A stretch of 64,000 nucleotides of DNA from Photorhabdus thracensis (GTDB taxonomy: Bacteria > Pseudomonadota > Gammaproteobacteria > Enterobacterales > Enterobacteriaceae): contig NZ_CP011104.1 in assembly GCF_001010285.1 (NCBI RefSeq), positions 806,001 to 870,000 on the forward strand, given 5' to 3'. Shown one piece after another: positions 53,307 through 63,998 of the stretch (within the stretch, counting starts at the first letter, position 1; every line of letters begins with the position of its first letter). The notes under the pieces were generated by a model. It ran no database searches and was not told where the DNA came from. It was given only the letters and a program-made list of their open reading frames with translations. The position numbers were made by a program, and so were the translations under genes.

Positions 53307-54884
53307 TCAGGAGACGTCGCAGTAGCCCGCCTTAAAGCCCTTTGGGCTTTTCGCCTTATATCCCCGCCCGCACTGAGGGTGTCGCAAAAGGGTTGAGGTC
53401 ACTTTTTCAAGCATCAAGTTAAATTCAATCACTGACTTTGGGCAGCCTGTTATTTGTATGGATAACAGGCTAAAAATAATCCCTAATATCAGAGCCACCG
53501 CTCTTGATAAGTTATAGGCCATTGCATGCAGGGAAAACTCCAGCTTTACCGCTGACAATCCCTTACGCCGAAAGCGTTCCAGTCTCTGAATTCCCCGTAA
53601 TGCCGAAAATACCGGTTCTACCAGGCTCTTCCGTTGACTCAATATCTGTTTTGACTCCGGTCGGGCCATATGCAAACGAAGTGTCTCCCGCTCTTCATCT
53701 TCCGGATAACGTTTTATTTTTCTTCCTCCTTTAGCCTTTGTGCAGCCCGCTTTCTTCGGGCATCCGGCACAATTGTCAGCGCGATAAACCCGATAGGTCC
53801 GCGTTTTTTCAGTGGCTTTCACTGTACTTTGCAGGGACAATTGGTGATGAGCAGGACAAATATAGCAATCTTGCTCAGCATCATAAGTAAATAAGGATTT
53901 AGGATAGATTTTTCGGGCACGCTGTCGGTCTGAATTTTCTGCACAAAACAGCCAGATCTGATGTTTCTTCGCCTCAGCAATCACATCGTCATGGAAATAA
54001 CCGGCATCCAATAACAGCTTTTCCGGGTGACCTCCCGAGATAGTGAGATTCTGCGCCAATAACGCGGCCATCACTTGGGTTTCACTGGAGGGGTCGACCG
54101 TTTGAGCGACGATAATTCGTCTGTTGTTAACTAAAACAGACGGTTTATAGGAAGTTGAAAATCCTCTTCCCCGCTTGAGTTTCTGGACGACGGCTTCGGG
54201 TTCTGTTGGATTGATACGCAGTTGGCTGGCATCCTTCCCTTTTTTTTCGCGATTTTCTTGTCGGCGCCGTAATACGTTGGCTCCCTGTTCCAATTGCTTT
54301 ATGCGTTTTTCTGTCTGCGCTGTGGCAGGGGTAGCCGTGAGAGTATTTTTTTCACGTGAAATCGCTTCCTGAGTTAAAAGGTGGTAATGAGAACAGGCCG
54401 CCTCTATCACTGTCCCGTCACCGGCCAGGCACGAGCCGTCCGAACGACTGCGGTGCAAAATGGATAAGGTCAGTGCCTTAAAAAACGGTCCCGTCAGGAC
54501 GGATTGGTGCTGATAAATAAAACGCCCAAGACTGGCATGATCGGGCGTAATTCCCTGGCTGACAAAAATACAGCCTAAATCTAAACGCGCAAGTCGTTCA
54601 AGTTCTCTGAGCGAGCAGTGTCCTTTCATGATCCCATAAAGCAGGATCCCCATCATGGAGCGTGGAGAATAAGGGGCTCTCCCTGTCGAAGCATAATGGC
54701 GTTCAAAGGGGCCCCAATCTTGCTCATCAAGAATGTCAGCAACAATAAATGCGCAACGCTCCCCCATTTGCCTGAGATAATCAGAAAGGGAAAGGGAGCC
54801 ATCCAATACAGGTAAGTGCTGAGCTTTGACAAACTGACGTTTGGTGTAAGCAGACGGTTCCCGTTTTCGAATGAATAAGGTCAT
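53307..54884 (-). CDS. DDE transposase (IS1182-like, DUF772) reading out of its element
   Basis: The 525-residue protein has an N-terminal DUF772 region (about 25-115: YSPRSMMGILLYGIMKGHCSLREL), GDGTVIEA with a catalytic Asp, LLLDAGYFHDD with a second Asp, a cysteine-rich insert (CYICPAHH, CAGCPKKAGC) and the Glu-containing end RKSLVEPVFSALRGIQRLERF. Family by pattern; exact IS family not certain. The IS ends at 53375 without a stop codon in this frame, so the last ~23 residues (QCGRGYKAKSPKGF...) come from the flanking tnpB element. Confidence 0.88.
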   Translation of the reverse strand: MTLFIRKREPSAYTKRQFVKAQHLPVLDGSLSLSDYLRQMGERCAFIVADILDEQDWGPFERHYASTGRAPYSPRSMMGILLYGIMKGHCSLRELERLARLDLGCIFVSQGITPDHASLGRFIYQHQSVLTGPFFKALTLSILHRSRSDGSCLAGDGTVIEAACSHYHLLTQEAISREKNTLTATPATAQTEKRIKQLEQGANVLRRRQENREKKGKDASQLRINPTEPEAVVQKLKRGRGFSTSYKPSVLVNNRRIIVAQTVDPSSETQVMAALLAQNLTISGGHPEKLLLDAGYFHDDVIAEAKKHQIWLFCAENSDRQRARKIYPKSLFTYDAEQDCYICPAHHQLSLQSTVKATEKTRTYRVYRADNCAGCPKKAGCTKAKGGRKIKRYPEDEERETLRLHMARPESKQILSQRKSLVEPVFSALRGIQRLERFRRKGLSAVKLEFSLHAMAYNLSRAVALILGIIFSLLSIQITGCPKSVIEFNLMLEKVTSTLLRHPQCGRGYKAKSPKGFKAGYCDVS

Positions 54885-54950
54885 AAAAGAGCTGCGCCTA
54901 AAGGAAGAGCGCAGATTTTAATGGATAACATGACCTTTTGCGACACCCTC
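53375..54950 (-). mobile_element. Insertion sequence of 1576 bp inside tnpB element copy 2
   Basis: Both ends are GAGGGTGTCGCAAAAGG in inverted orientation (17 of 17). The flanks are a 5-base direct repeat GCACT (53370-53374 and 54951-54955). The uninterrupted target CGCCCGCACTGGGCAAGG is seen intact in copy 1 at 34106-34123. Confidence 0.9.
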
Positions 54951-54980
54951 GCACTGGGCAAGGGTTTACGGCGGTTTTTG

Positions 54981-55979
54981 CTAAGTACGGAACAAGGCTT
55001 CAATATTCAAACCCTGGGTTTGCATAATATCTTTCAAACGCCGCAAACCTTCAACTTGGATCTGACGCACTCTTTCCCTTGTTAAGCCGATCTCTTTTCC
55101 TACATCTTCCAGCGTTTCAGCCTCATACCCCAAAAGACCAAAACGACGCGCTAATACTTCACGTTGTTTCGAATTCAACTCAAACAGCCATTTGACGATA
55201 CTCTTTTTCATATCGTCTTCCTGTGTTGTTCCCTCCGGTCCGCTTTCATTCTCATCCGATAAAACATCCAATAGCGCTTTATCGGAATCGCTGCTAATGG
55301 GTGTATCAACCGAAATGATACGTTCATTCAATCGCAGCATACGGCTTACATCATCAACCGGTTTATCCAGTTGCTCTGCTATCTCTTCTGGGCTAGGTTC
55401 ATGATCCAATTTATGGGCAAGTTCTCTTGCTGTACGCAAGTAGACATTAAGTTCTTTAACAATATGGATTGGCAACCGAATGGTACGGGTTTGATTCATA
55501 ATCGCCCGTTCAATAGTTTGCCGAATCCACCATGTCGCATAGGTAGAAAACCTGAACCCACGCTCCGGGTCAAATTTTTCAACAGCACGGATAAGACCAA
55601 GATTGCCTTCTTCAATCAAATCAAGAAGCGCTAACCCCCTGTTGCTGTAACGACGGGAAATTTTAACAACCAACCGCAGGTTACTCTCGATCATTCTCTG
55701 GCGGGCCAGAACATCACCACGTAATGCCCGCCTGGCGAAAAAAACCTCTTCTTCCGCGGTTAACAAAGGAGAAAAACCAATCTCGCCGAGATAAAGCTGT
55801 GTCGCATCAAGAACCCGCTGGTTCATACCCTGCAATACATCTAAATCATTCTCAAGATCAGTCAGGTCATCCTCACCATTCTTCAATAATTTCTCATTGA
55901 AGTCGTCAGTTTCAATACCACTTTCATCTAAATCCGCATCATCATACAACTCGTTAACTTTCAGCGTATTTTGGCTCAT
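54981..55979 (-). CDS. rpoS: RNA polymerase sigma factor RpoS
   Basis: Stationary-phase and general stress sigma factor. The 332 residues (330 in E. coli) include region 1.2 (about 50-85: [21 protein letters not shown]), region 2 with the -10 reader ([19 protein letters not shown]), region 3, and region 4 ([20 protein letters not shown]). The C terminus is [10 protein letters not shown] then TAG, where E. coli has FRE. The tnpB element begins directly after this TAG, so the native terminator side has been replaced by mobile DNA. Its main promoter usually lies inside nlpD. Confidence 0.97.
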   Translation of the reverse strand: MSQNTLKVNELYDDADLDESGIETDDFNEKLLKNGEDDLTDLENDLDVLQGMNQRVLDATQLYLGEIGFSPLLTAEEEVFFARRALRGDVLARQRMIESNLRLVVKISRRYSNRGLALLDLIEEGNLGLIRAVEKFDPERGFRFSTYATWWIRQTIERAIMNQTRTIRLPIHIVKELNVYLRTARELAHKLDHEPSPEEIAEQLDKPVDDVSRMLRLNERIISVDTPISSDSDKALLDVLSDENESGPEGTTQEDDMKKSIVKWLFELNSKQREVLARRFGLLGYEAETLEDVGKEIGLTRERVRQIQVEGLRRLKDIMQTQGLNIEALFRT

Positions 55980-56030
55980 AAGCTGCCCCTACCCATGATA
56001 ATGCAGGCAGAATTCAGCATTCTGCCCAGT

Positions 56031-57038
56031 TTATCGCTGCGGAAGATAACGCAGCGGGTTTACGGATTTTCCCTTGTAACGAATTTCAAAGTGTAATCTT
56101 ACAGAGCTGGTACCCGTGCTACCCATAGTGGCAATTTTTTGCCCCGCCTTGATGTCCTGTTGCTCACGAACCAACATTGTATCGTTATGAGCATAGGCAC
56201 TCAGGTAGTCATCGTTATGTTTTATAATTATCAGATTTCCATATCCACGTAAGGCGCTTCCGGCGTAGACAACTCGACCACCTGCTGTTGCGAATACTGA
56301 CTGACCACTGCTGCCGGCAATATCAATCCCTTTGTTACCCCCTTGGGTATCAGAGAAATTTTCAATCACTTTGCCTTCAGCTGGCCACATCCAACTGCTG
56401 ACAGCACTGTTTCCACTGCTTGCGGTTGTCGTCGGTGATTTTACATACGTATTGTTTACGGTTGACGTAGTTGCCTGTGGCAACATTTTTACACTCTTCT
56501 GTTTTCCGGAATTTGCAGGATACGCATTAGTTGATTGAGAATCAACCAGCGTTGTTTGAATTTGATTATGGCTATAAGTGGTTAACATCCCGCCGCTGCC
56601 GGTCCTCAAAGTCTGTCCCACCGTCAGGCTATAAGGTTCTGAAATATTATTTTTGCTCGCAAGATCACGAAAATCACTCCCCGTGATCCACGCAATATAA
56701 AACAGAGTATCACCGTGCCTTACGGTATAAGTGTTGCCGTTATAGCTACCTTTAGGAATACTTTCATAATCACGGTTATAAATAATTCTCCCTTGTGAAT
56801 TGCTGCCGCTAGCACTAATTGATGAAGGTGAAGATGGCATTGGTGTAGATATTGGTGTAGATATAGCAGAGCTGTCTGAAGAGATTACTGGACGACTGAT
56901 ACCCCTGCTTTGCTCCTGATTAATACTGGTGATAGGCGCTGGGCGAGTTGGTGGATTTGTACAACCGACTAACCAGACTCCCATTAATGAACAAATTACA
57001 ATCCGCTGTATTTTTTTCATTGGGCTTCCCGAATTCAT
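56031..57038 (-). CDS. nlpD: NlpD, lipoprotein activator of amidase AmiC
   Basis: NlpD activates septal peptidoglycan amidase AmiC during cell separation. I choose ATG 57038 ([12 protein letters not shown]) over 57053, since it matches the family N terminus; 335 residues. Order: signal with lipobox LVGC (Cys about 26), a Ser/Pro/Thr-rich linker, LysM (about 100-145: [17 protein letters not shown]), a second linker and a LytM/M23 domain (about 220-335). The LytM site is degenerate ([10 protein letters not shown] in place of HxGxD, HFEIRYKG kept), as in enzymatically inactive activators. The rpoS promoter is expected within this gene. Confidence 0.94.
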   Translation of the reverse strand: MNSGSPMKKIQRIVICSLMGVWLVGCTNPPTRPAPITSINQEQSRGISRPVISSDSSAISTPISTPMPSSPSSISASGSNSQGRIIYNRDYESIPKGSYNGNTYTVRHGDTLFYIAWITGSDFRDLASKNNISEPYSLTVGQTLRTGSGGMLTTYSHNQIQTTLVDSQSTNAYPANSGKQKSVKMLPQATTSTVNNTYVKSPTTTASSGNSAVSSWMWPAEGKVIENFSDTQGGNKGIDIAGSSGQSVFATAGGRVVYAGSALRGYGNLIIIKHNDDYLSAYAHNDTMLVREQQDIKAGQKIATMGSTGTSSVRLHFEIRYKGKSVNPLRYLPQR

Positions 57039-57190
57039 ACTTTCTTCCCCCATAACGGCAAATAATAAGCGTAAAAATCAATAACTCTTAAAGGTTATAC
57101 ATAACCACAAAAATTTCAAAACGAAAATAATTTTGCTTATTAAAGCGAATATAACCATTAATTGAAAAATAGTTACAATAGACTACGAAT

Positions 57191-57817
57191 TTAAGCCAGT
57201 TCCCCTTGCACAAGAGGCACAAAACGTACAGCTTCGATCACTTCACTATGAAAACCATTGCCATGACGTTTCACAGATTTAAGAATTTGTGTGTGTTCAC
57301 CAACGGGCAAAACCATAACACCACCATCAGCAAGCTGGAGCATCAGTTCTTGTGGAATATATGGAGGAGCCGCGGTCACGATAATAGCATCAAATAACCC
57401 ACGCGATGGCCATCCTTGCCAACCATCCCCATGACGGGTTGAGACATTATGTAAATCAAGCTGTTTCAATCTGCGTTTAGCCTGCCACTGCAAACCTTTT
57501 ATCCGTTCTACCGAAAAAACATGTTTGACCAAATGAGCTAATATCGCCGTCTGATAACCAGAGCCTGTACCAATTTCCAGTACTTTAGCATTAGGTGTTA
57601 ACTGAAGCAGTTCAGTCATACGGGCGACAATGTAAGGCTGAGAAATTGTTTGTCCATAACCAATAGGCAAAGCCGTATTTTCATACGCTTTATGTGCCAA
57701 TGCTTCATCGACAAAACGCTCCCTGGGCACAGCGGAAATGGCTGCCAGTAAACGTTCATCTTCTATTCCCTGCTGGCGTAATTGTGTCAGCAAATTTTTC
57801 ATTGCCCGACTTAGCAT
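57191..57817 (-). CDS. pcm: Protein-L-isoaspartate O-methyltransferase
   Basis: Pcm uses S-adenosylmethionine to methylate isoaspartyl residues so that damaged proteins can be repaired. The 208-residue protein has [16 protein letters not shown], the SAM motif [14 protein letters not shown] (about 80-93), the HGDGWQG segment and the end [13 protein letters not shown]. Length and order are standard. Its start overlaps the surE stop by 7 bases, typical of the surE-pcm pair. Confidence 0.97.
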   Translation of the reverse strand: MLSRAMKNLLTQLRQQGIEDERLLAAISAVPRERFVDEALAHKAYENTALPIGYGQTISQPYIVARMTELLQLTPNAKVLEIGTGSGYQTAILAHLVKHVFSVERIKGLQWQAKRRLKQLDLHNVSTRHGDGWQGWPSRGLFDAIIVTAAPPYIPQELMLQLADGGVMVLPVGEHTQILKSVKRHGNGFHSEVIEAVRFVPLVQGELA

Positions 57818-58575
57818 TCTCCATCAACCTCAGCTTTAGCTAACCAGTCTTTGACTAACTCCTGCGCTTTATACGCAGTCAGATCGACCTGCAATGGCGT
57901 AATAGAGACATATCCCTGTTCTACAGCTGCAAAATCTGTTTCAGGCCCCGCATCATGTTTATCTCCCGGTGGACCCAACCAGTAAAGCATGTTTCCTTTC
58001 GGATCTTGCATGGAGTAAACCTCCTCCGCGGCATGACGACTACCACAACGCGTCACCCGAAAACCTTTAATTTGATCAAGTGGCAGATCAGGCACATTCA
58101 CATTCAGAATATTACCCGCTCTCAAAGGTGTTGTTTGTAACATTTGTAGCAAACGACGTGTGATTTCTGCCGCCGTTTCGTAATGCGATTGGCCATCAAG
58201 TGAAATGGCCAATGCCGGCAAACCCAAGTGGCGGCCTTCCATCGCGGCAGCAACAGTACCTGAGTAAATCACATCATCCCCAAGGTTGGGGCCACAGTTA
58301 ATACCAGAAACAACAATTTCCGGGCGCGGAAGGACTAAACGATTAACACCGAGATAAACACAATCTGTTGGTGTGCCATCCAGCACCGAGATATCCCCAT
58401 TCTCCAGCGTATGAATTCTTAATGAACGATCAAGTGTCAGTGCATTAGATGCGCCACTCCGGTTACGATCAGGCGCAACAATCTGTACATGATAGCTTTC
58501 CCGCAATGCTGTCGCTAAAACCTGAATACCTGGTGCAGTGACACCGTCATCATTACTCAGCAATATTCGTAACAT
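57811..58575 (-). CDS. surE: 5'/3'-nucleotidase SurE
   Basis: SurE is a stationary-phase survival nucleotidase and exopolyphosphatase. The start is ATG 58575 ([16 protein letters not shown]), the family N terminus; the upstream extension to 58620 lies in truD. 254 residues. Metal-binding residues are in LLSNDDG (Asp8, Asp9), the Ser of [11 protein letters not shown] (about 39-44) and [21 protein letters not shown] (Asn about 92). It overlaps truD by 23 bases and pcm by 7. Confidence 0.97.
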   Translation of the reverse strand: MLRILLSNDDGVTAPGIQVLATALRESYHVQIVAPDRNRSGASNALTLDRSLRIHTLENGDISVLDGTPTDCVYLGVNRLVLPRPEIVVSGINCGPNLGDDVIYSGTVAAAMEGRHLGLPALAISLDGQSHYETAAEITRRLLQMLQTTPLRAGNILNVNVPDLPLDQIKGFRVTRCGSRHAAEEVYSMQDPKGNMLYWLGPPGDKHDAGPETDFAAVEQGYVSITPLQVDLTAYKAQELVKDWLAKAEVDGEC

Positions 58576-59605
58576 TATTTTGATCCTGATTGATGATTTC
58601 CCTGACCACACTGGTAGCAAAACTGCCGGCAGGCAACCAGAAACTGATCTTTACCGTGCTATTATCCGGCCATTCCCAACACAGATCCTGAGGCCGAACC
58701 AGAATAGCCCTACGGACACAATCCACTCTTTCCCGTTTGATAAGCTCCCACAATGATTCATAAGGCTGCAAATATTGCCGTTCAAAATCCGCAGATTGAT
58801 GCAGTGTTCCCAATTCACCACTGCCAGGCAGTGGCGCGGTTATCTGTAGCTCTCCATCAATGACCCGTTGCTGCAATAAAGGCAACTCTGCTTCGTCAGC
58901 AACAAACCAACTACCACGCCCCGTTAATTGTAAGGCGTCACCATTAATGACCTGCCGCTGTTGTTCAAGAGCAATCCGCGCACTCGCCACCGCATTAAAC
59001 ATAGCGCTGCGACTGGCTGAAAGATAAAAGCTGCGTTTATTTCTCTCTTTTACCCGGATTTCATTATTCGCCCAGCGTTGCGCCTGAACCAAATTCTGTC
59101 CATCCCGCCCAAAACGCTGTTCACCAAAATAGTTAGCAACCCCACCTTGTTGAATCAGTTGTAATCGGTTTTCAACAAATTGATGATGACTGATCTCCCG
59201 CAAGATCAGAGTAAATGAATTTCCTTTCAGTGCTCCAATGCGCAGTTTACGTTTCTGACGATCTGTCGCCAGAACCTCACATCCTTCAAGCTGAAACGAT
59301 GCAAAATCAGGATCCTGTTTACCGGGTAAGTGTAAGCAAAACCATTGTTCTGTCACTGCGTTGCGGTCTTTTAAACCTGCATAACTGACCGATCTAGGCG
59401 GTATACCAGCGAAACGGGCGAGGTTCTCTGCAATAAATTGAGTATTACAACCCGTTTTACGGATATGCACCATCAAATGCTCACCTTCCCCGTCAGGAGA
59501 AAAACCTAAATCTTCACGGACAATAAAATCATCCGGTGAAGCTTTTAATATCCCCGTCGCTTCCGGTTGCCCATACAGCCAATTTAATTCAGCTAATACC
59601 ATCAA
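58553..59605 (-). CDS. truD: tRNA pseudouridine(13) synthase TruD
   Basis: TruD forms pseudouridine at position 13 of tRNA-Glu. The 350-residue protein has [15 protein letters not shown]-like [14 protein letters not shown] (catalytic Asp about 81) and the TRUD insertion region with [12 protein letters not shown], ending [15 protein letters not shown]. Start at ATG 59605, with a second ATG right after it. It lies directly after ispF, without a gap, and overlaps surE. Confidence 0.96.
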   Translation of the reverse strand: MMVLAELNWLYGQPEATGILKASPDDFIVREDLGFSPDGEGEHLMVHIRKTGCNTQFIAENLARFAGIPPRSVSYAGLKDRNAVTEQWFCLHLPGKQDPDFASFQLEGCEVLATDRQKRKLRIGALKGNSFTLILREISHHQFVENRLQLIQQGGVANYFGEQRFGRDGQNLVQAQRWANNEIRVKERNKRSFYLSASRSAMFNAVASARIALEQQRQVINGDALQLTGRGSWFVADEAELPLLQQRVIDGELQITAPLPGSGELGTLHQSADFERQYLQPYESLWELIKRERVDCVRRAILVRPQDLCWEWPDNSTVKISFWLPAGSFATSVVREIINQDQNNVTNIAE

Positions 59606-60079
59606 TTATTCCTTAACTAGCAAAGACACCGCTTCGCAAGCAATACCTTCTTTACGTCCAACAAATCCCAATTTTTCGGTCGTTGTGGCTTTAACATTGA
59701 TATCATCAATGTGGCATTGCAGATCTTCCGCCAGATTGACTCTCATTTGCGGGACATGCGGCAGCATTTTTGGTGCCTGAGCAATAATCGTAATATCCAA
59801 ATTACCGATCCGATAACCCTTTTCTCTGATACGACGATAAGCTTCACGCAATAACTTACGGCTATCCACACCTTTAAATGCCGGATCAGTATCCGGGAAC
59901 AATTTCCCAATATCACCCAATGCCGCCGCCCCTAACAAGGCGTCAGTCGCTGCATGGAGAGCAACATCACCATCAGAGTGCGCCAATAGCCCTTGTTCAT
60001 AAGGGATACGGACACCACCGATAATAATCGGCCCTTCACCACCAAATTTATGCACATCGAAACCGTGTCCGATTCTCAT
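59606..60079 (-). CDS. ispF: 2-C-methyl-D-erythritol 2,4-cyclodiphosphate synthase
   Basis: IspF makes the cyclic diphosphate intermediate of the MEP isoprenoid pathway. The 157 residues begin [14 protein letters not shown] with the zinc ligands Asp8 and His10 in GHGFDVH, and [25 protein letters not shown] carries the third ligand and active-site residues. The end [16 protein letters not shown] is typical. It follows ispD by 13 bases. Confidence 0.98.
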   Translation of the reverse strand: MRIGHGFDVHKFGGEGPIIIGGVRIPYEQGLLAHSDGDVALHAATDALLGAAALGDIGKLFPDTDPAFKGVDSRKLLREAYRRIREKGYRIGNLDITIIAQAPKMLPHVPQMRVNLAEDLQCHIDDINVKATTTEKLGFVGRKEGIACEAVSLLVKE

Positions 60080-60092
60080 GATGTCTGTTCCT

Positions 60093-60824
60093 TTATTTTC
60101 TGGACAGATAAAATTCTGCCAATGCCAAATCCTCGGGGCACGTGATTTTTATATTGTCCGAACGCCCGTTAACCAATACCGGTTGATAGCCACAATATTC
60201 CAGTGCAGAAGCTTCGTCAGTGATATTAGCGTGTTGTGACAGTGCTTTTGATAAGCTATCCCTCAGTAACATCAGTGGAAAAAACTGCGGTGTTAGCGCA
60301 TGCCAGAGATCTTGGCGCTCTACTGTATGGTCAATAACCTGACCAACACGTCCACGTTTCATCGTATCGCTGACCGGAGATGCCAGAATACCACCACATG
60401 CCATATTTCCCTGTTCATCCACTTCTGCTAATTGTAGCAAACGTTCAAGATCGTCACGGTGTAAACAAGGGCGGGCCGCATCATGTACTAAAACCCAGCG
60501 ATTATCATTCCCGGACAAATTAGCCAGATAATTTAAACCAGCCAATACAGAATCTGCTCGCTGCTTCCCACCGATTACCGTCGTAATACGTGGATCTGAT
60601 GCAACCTCAAGAGATTGAAACTGTGTATCAGCCGGATTTAAAACAACCACAACGCGTTGAATACGGGGATCACCAAGTAGTGCAGCCAGAGTGTGTTCAA
60701 TAACAGTTTTTCCGGCAATAGACAGATATTGCTTTGGGCAATCCGAATTCATTCGGCTACCAATGCCCGCTGCGGGTACCAAAGCAATAATATCAGCACA
60801 GGAATGCAATAATAGATCGTTCAT
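60093..60824 (-). CDS. ispD: 2-C-methyl-D-erythritol 4-phosphate cytidylyltransferase
   Basis: IspD attaches CMP to methylerythritol phosphate in the MEP pathway. The 243-residue protein has the nucleotide-binding [20 protein letters not shown] at the start, [10 protein letters not shown] in the middle and [18 protein letters not shown] at the end. ftsB lies 5 bases upstream, ispF 13 bases downstream, as in other enterobacteria. Confidence 0.98.
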   Translation of the reverse strand: MNDLLLHSCADIIALVPAAGIGSRMNSDCPKQYLSIAGKTVIEHTLAALLGDPRIQRVVVVLNPADTQFQSLEVASDPRITTVIGGKQRADSVLAGLNYLANLSGNDNRWVLVHDAARPCLHRDDLERLLQLAEVDEQGNMACGGILASPVSDTMKRGRVGQVIDHTVERQDLWHALTPQFFPLMLLRDSLSKALSQHANITDEASALEYCGYQPVLVNGRSDNIKITCPEDLALAEFYLSRK

Positions 60825-60829
60825 TTTAA

Positions 60830-61150
60830 TTATTGAGTATTATTTGGAGTCGAGGGACGTGAAGTATTTTCTTTAGATTTATCAGTGACTAAACGATAGA
60901 AAGTTTCACCTGGTTTGATCATACCCAATTCATTACGGGAGCGCTCTTCAATGGCTTCCTGCCCGCCGGTAAGATCGTCAATTTCCGCCGATAACTGATC
61001 GTTACGCACTTTAAGTTTGCTGTTTTTGCTCTCTTCCATAACAACATCATTCTTAACCCGTACATAATCATGAATACCGTTTTTACCAAGCCACAGTGAA
61101 TACTGTAACCATCCGAGTAAAACCACTAATAGTAGCGTCAGCTTACCCAT
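60830..61150 (-). CDS. ftsB: Cell division protein FtsB
   Basis: FtsB is a small bitopic protein of the FtsQLB complex in the divisome. The 106 residues start with one membrane segment ([22 protein letters not shown]), then a coiled coil (about 30-70) and [20 protein letters not shown], the conserved end before a polar Thr/Ser/Pro/Asn tail. Gene order ftsB-ispD-ispF is the standard. Confidence 0.96.
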   Translation of the reverse strand: MGKLTLLLVVLLGWLQYSLWLGKNGIHDYVRVKNDVVMEESKNSKLKVRNDQLSAEIDDLTGGQEAIEERSRNELGMIKPGETFYRLVTDKSKENTSRPSTPNNTQ

Positions 61151-61252
61151 TTCCGCCCCCTGAAATATCTGTCAATCATCCCATAACTCAAAGAGTGACG
61201 CTACTATCACAAAACAGGATGGGGGAAAAATAGTTGAGGATAAAGTCATGAC

Positions 61253-61288
61253 ATAAGCACATCACTGAAGATTCAATAAGGTGCTTAT
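61253..61288 (-). other. Hairpin between cysC and ftsB
   Basis: ATAAGCAC (61253-61260) pairs with GTGCTTAT (61281-61288) over a 20-base loop, just after the cysC stop. Without a T run it is a weak terminator candidate. Confidence 0.35.
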
Positions 61289-61295
61289 ATTGATG

Positions 61296-61931
61296 TTATA
61301 GGTCATTAATCCCTGAACGTATCATGCCGTTCTTTTTCAATTCCGCCAGCAACTTTCCCACTAATGCTTCAATAGGTTGTTGACCTGAAAGATAAATTTC
61401 TGGGTTATCGGGAATCTCATAGGCTGAATCAATCCCCGTGAAATGACGGATTTCACCCGCACGGGCTTTTTTGTACAATCCTTTAGGATCACGGGATTCG
61501 CAAATTTCCAATGGTGTATCGACAAAAACTTCAATAAATTGCCCTGGTTCCAGCAATTCACGAACTTTTTGCCTCTCTGCTTTATGAGGAGAAATAAAAG
61601 CGGTCAGTACAACTAAACCCGCATCTACCATCAGATTAGCAACTTCACCCACACGGCGGATATTCTCCTGTCTGTCCTGTTCTGAGAAACCCAAATCGCT
61701 GCAAAGGCCATGACGCAAGTTATCACCATCAAGCAGATACGTTTTTATTCCCCGTTGAAACAGGGCCTGTTCTAAAGCCCCAGCCACCGTGGATTTACCT
61801 GAACTAGATAAGCCAGTGAACCAAATAACCAATGCGGGATGCCCATTTTCAGCTTCCCGTCGCTCTCTGGTCAGTTGATATCTATGCCAGACAACATTTT
61901 CTGACGCCAAATTTTCAATTCCTTCTGCCAA
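61296..61931 (-). CDS. cysC: Adenylylsulfate kinase CysC
   Basis: CysC phosphorylates APS to PAPS in assimilatory sulfate reduction. The 211-residue protein has the P-loop GLSSSGKST (about 36-44), [18 protein letters not shown], and [16 protein letters not shown] with the APS lid Ser. One base separates it from cysN, so cysDNC form one operon on the minus strand. Confidence 0.97.
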   Translation of the reverse strand: MAEGIENLASENVVWHRYQLTRERREAENGHPALVIWFTGLSSSGKSTVAGALEQALFQRGIKTYLLDGDNLRHGLCSDLGFSEQDRQENIRRVGEVANLMVDAGLVVLTAFISPHKAERQKVRELLEPGQFIEVFVDTPLEICESRDPKGLYKKARAGEIRHFTGIDSAYEIPDNPEIYLSGQQPIEALVGKLLAELKKNGMIRSGINDL

Positions 61932-61932
61932 T

Positions 61933-63375
61933 TTATTTACCTCCCAGTAAATCTCTGGCCCCCCAATGGGGGAAATGGCGGCGAATCAACCGGTTCAACT
62001 CCAGTTCAAATTCGCTGAATTCTTTTGGCCCTTCATAAACACCTGTCTGAATTTCACGTACCAAACCAGCACCAACCGTGACATTAGTCAGCCGATCAAT
62101 AAAGATAATGCCGCCAGTGTCACTATTTTGCTGATAACTATCGAGCATTAATGGTTCTTCAAAAGAAAACTCCACTGATCCGATGGCATTCAATGGTAAA
62201 TCAACAGCCACCCGTTGTGTCAGATTCGTAATATCCACCTGATACTGGATATTCTCAACTTTCCCACGGCTCTTTTTACCTGCCACTTTGATATCAAGAT
62301 TTTGTCCCTGCACCAAAGGCTGTTCAGACATCCACACAACATCCACCAAAGCATGCCGGGTAACCGTCATCTCATCATCAGCAGAAATCAGGAGATCTCC
62401 CCGGCTGATATCAATTTCATCTTTCAGCACCACGGTAATTGCTTCACCGGGGACAGCAAAATCCAAATCACCATCAAAAGTTACGATCCGCTCTACTTGC
62501 GAGGTTACACCAGATGGCATGACTTTAATTTTCTGCCCTTTGCGTAAAATCCCAGATGAAAGTGTGCCGCTGTAACCACGAAAATCGAGATCAGGCCGGC
62601 TGACATACTGTACCGGGAAGCGCAGTAACTGCTTCGAAGCTTCTTTCTTTACATCTGCGGTTTCAAGAATATCTAACAACGCAGGTCCTTCATACCAGAC
62701 CATATTGGTACTTCTGGTGACAATGTTATCGCCATCAAGTGCAGAGATCGGAACAAAATAAATTTTCAAATCTGTCGGCAACTGAGCGGCAAAGTTCAAA
62801 TAATCTTGTTTGATCAGGTCAAAAACCTGCTGCCTGTATCCCATCAGATCCATTTTATTTACAGCAACCACCAAGTGGCGGATCCCCAGCAAGGTACTGA
62901 TAAAACTGTGACGACGGGTCTGCTCCTGAACACCTTTACGGGCATCAATCAGCAGAATCGAAAGATCACAGGTCGATGCACCTGTCGCCATATTACGCGT
63001 GTACTGTTCATGTCCCGGCGTGTCGGCAATAATAAATTTGCGTTTTTCGGTGGAAAAATAGCGGTAAGCGACATCAATGGTGATGCCTTGTTCGCGCTCT
63101 GCGGCGAGACCATCCACCAGCAAAGCCAAATCCAATTTTTCACCCTGAGTACCGATTCGTTTACTGTCATTCTGCAATGTTGAAAGCTGATCTTCGTAGA
63201 TCTGACGGGTATCATGTAACAGACGGCCAATCAGGGTACTTTTGCCATCATCCACGCTGCCACAGGTTAAGAAACGCAGTAGTCCCTTATCCTGTTGAGC
63301 ATGCAGATAGGCTTCTACACCTCCCTGTTGTTTAATTTGATCAGCAATAGCTTCATTTTGTGCAAGTGCGGACAT
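61933..63375 (-). CDS. cysN: Sulfate adenylyltransferase subunit 1 (GTPase) CysN
   Basis: CysN is the regulatory GTPase of ATP sulfurylase; GTP hydrolysis drives APS formation by CysD. The 480-residue protein has G1 GSVDDGKST (about 38-46), G3 [11 protein letters not shown] (about 118), G4 NKMD (about 173) and EF-Tu-like domains II and III. It lacks a fused APS kinase; that is the separate cysC gene next to it. The gap to cysD is 11 bases. Confidence 0.97.
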   Translation of the reverse strand: MSALAQNEAIADQIKQQGGVEAYLHAQQDKGLLRFLTCGSVDDGKSTLIGRLLHDTRQIYEDQLSTLQNDSKRIGTQGEKLDLALLVDGLAAEREQGITIDVAYRYFSTEKRKFIIADTPGHEQYTRNMATGASTCDLSILLIDARKGVQEQTRRHSFISTLLGIRHLVVAVNKMDLMGYRQQVFDLIKQDYLNFAAQLPTDLKIYFVPISALDGDNIVTRSTNMVWYEGPALLDILETADVKKEASKQLLRFPVQYVSRPDLDFRGYSGTLSSGILRKGQKIKVMPSGVTSQVERIVTFDGDLDFAVPGEAITVVLKDEIDISRGDLLISADDEMTVTRHALVDVVWMSEQPLVQGQNLDIKVAGKKSRGKVENIQYQVDITNLTQRVAVDLPLNAIGSVEFSFEEPLMLDSYQQNSDTGGIIFIDRLTNVTVGAGLVREIQTGVYEGPKEFSEFELELNRLIRRHFPHWGARDLLGGK

Positions 63376-63386
63376 GGTTGTTCTCC

Positions 63387-63998
63387 TTAGAAATAACCCT
63401 GACGTTTTTTCAGTTCCATAGAAGCAGATTGATCACTGTCAATCAGCCGCCCTTGCCGCTCACTTGTCGTGGATATCAGCATCTCTTCAATAATTTCCGG
63501 CAATGTTTCAGCATCAGATCTCACGGCCCCCGTCAGCGGCCAGCAACCAAGAGTACGGAAACGAACTTTGCGTTGACTGATAACTTCGCCAGGTTTCAAA
63601 TCGATCCGATCGTCATCAACCATAATCAACGTGCCATCACGCTCTATTATCGGACGTGGTTTAGCAAAATAGAGAGGAACGATATCAATTTGTTCCAGGT
63701 AGATGTATTGCCAAACATCCAGTTCAGTCCAGTTGGAAAGCGGGAATACGCGAATGCTTTCACCTTTGTTAATCTGACCGTTGTAATTACACCACAATTC
63801 AGGACGCTGGTTTTTAGGATCCCAACGATGTGAGCGATCGCGGAATGAATAAATACGCTCTTTAGCTCGTGATTTTTCTTCATCACGCCGGGCACCACCG
63901 AAAGCCGCATCAAAACCATATTTATCCAGTGCCTGTTTTAACCCTTCCGTTTTCATGATATCGGTATGTTTGGCGCTACCATGCACAAATGGGTTTAT
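63387..63998 (-). CDS. cysD: Sulfate adenylyltransferase subunit 2 CysD (5' partial)
   Basis: CysD is the catalytic subunit of ATP sulfurylase, of the PAPS reductase/PP-loop type. The frame is open to the window end; the visible 203 residues cover the C-terminal two thirds of a protein of about 302. Seen: [46 protein letters not shown]-type [23 protein letters not shown], and the end [23 protein letters not shown]. The start lies right of the window. Confidence 0.97.
   Translation of the reverse strand: MNPFVHGSAKHTDIMKTEGLKQALDKYGFDAAFGGARRDEEKSRAKERIYSFRDRSHRWDPKNQRPELWCNYNGQINKGESIRVFPLSNWTELDVWQYIYLEQIDIVPLYFAKPRPIIERDGTLIMVDDDRIDLKPGEVISQRKVRFRTLGCWPLTGAVRSDAETLPEIIEEMLISTTSERQGRLIDSDQSASMELKKRQGYF

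Larger units (their letters stand above)
52030..54980 (-). mobile_element. IS200/IS605-type tnpB element, copy 2, split by another IS
   Basis: Ends match copy 1 (right end from GGTGACTGCTCCCCGCC, left end ...GGCGGTTTTTG). Subtracting the inserted IS (53375-54950) and its 5-base target repeat leaves 1370 bp, identical to copy 1. The left end directly abuts the rpoS stop codon. Only tnpB is present; a TnpA remnant lies 250 bases beyond the right end. Confidence 0.87.

Noticed and set aside
55192-55634. Short plus-strand open frames inside rpoS
   Set aside because: Shadow frames of a strongly conserved gene, with no RBS.
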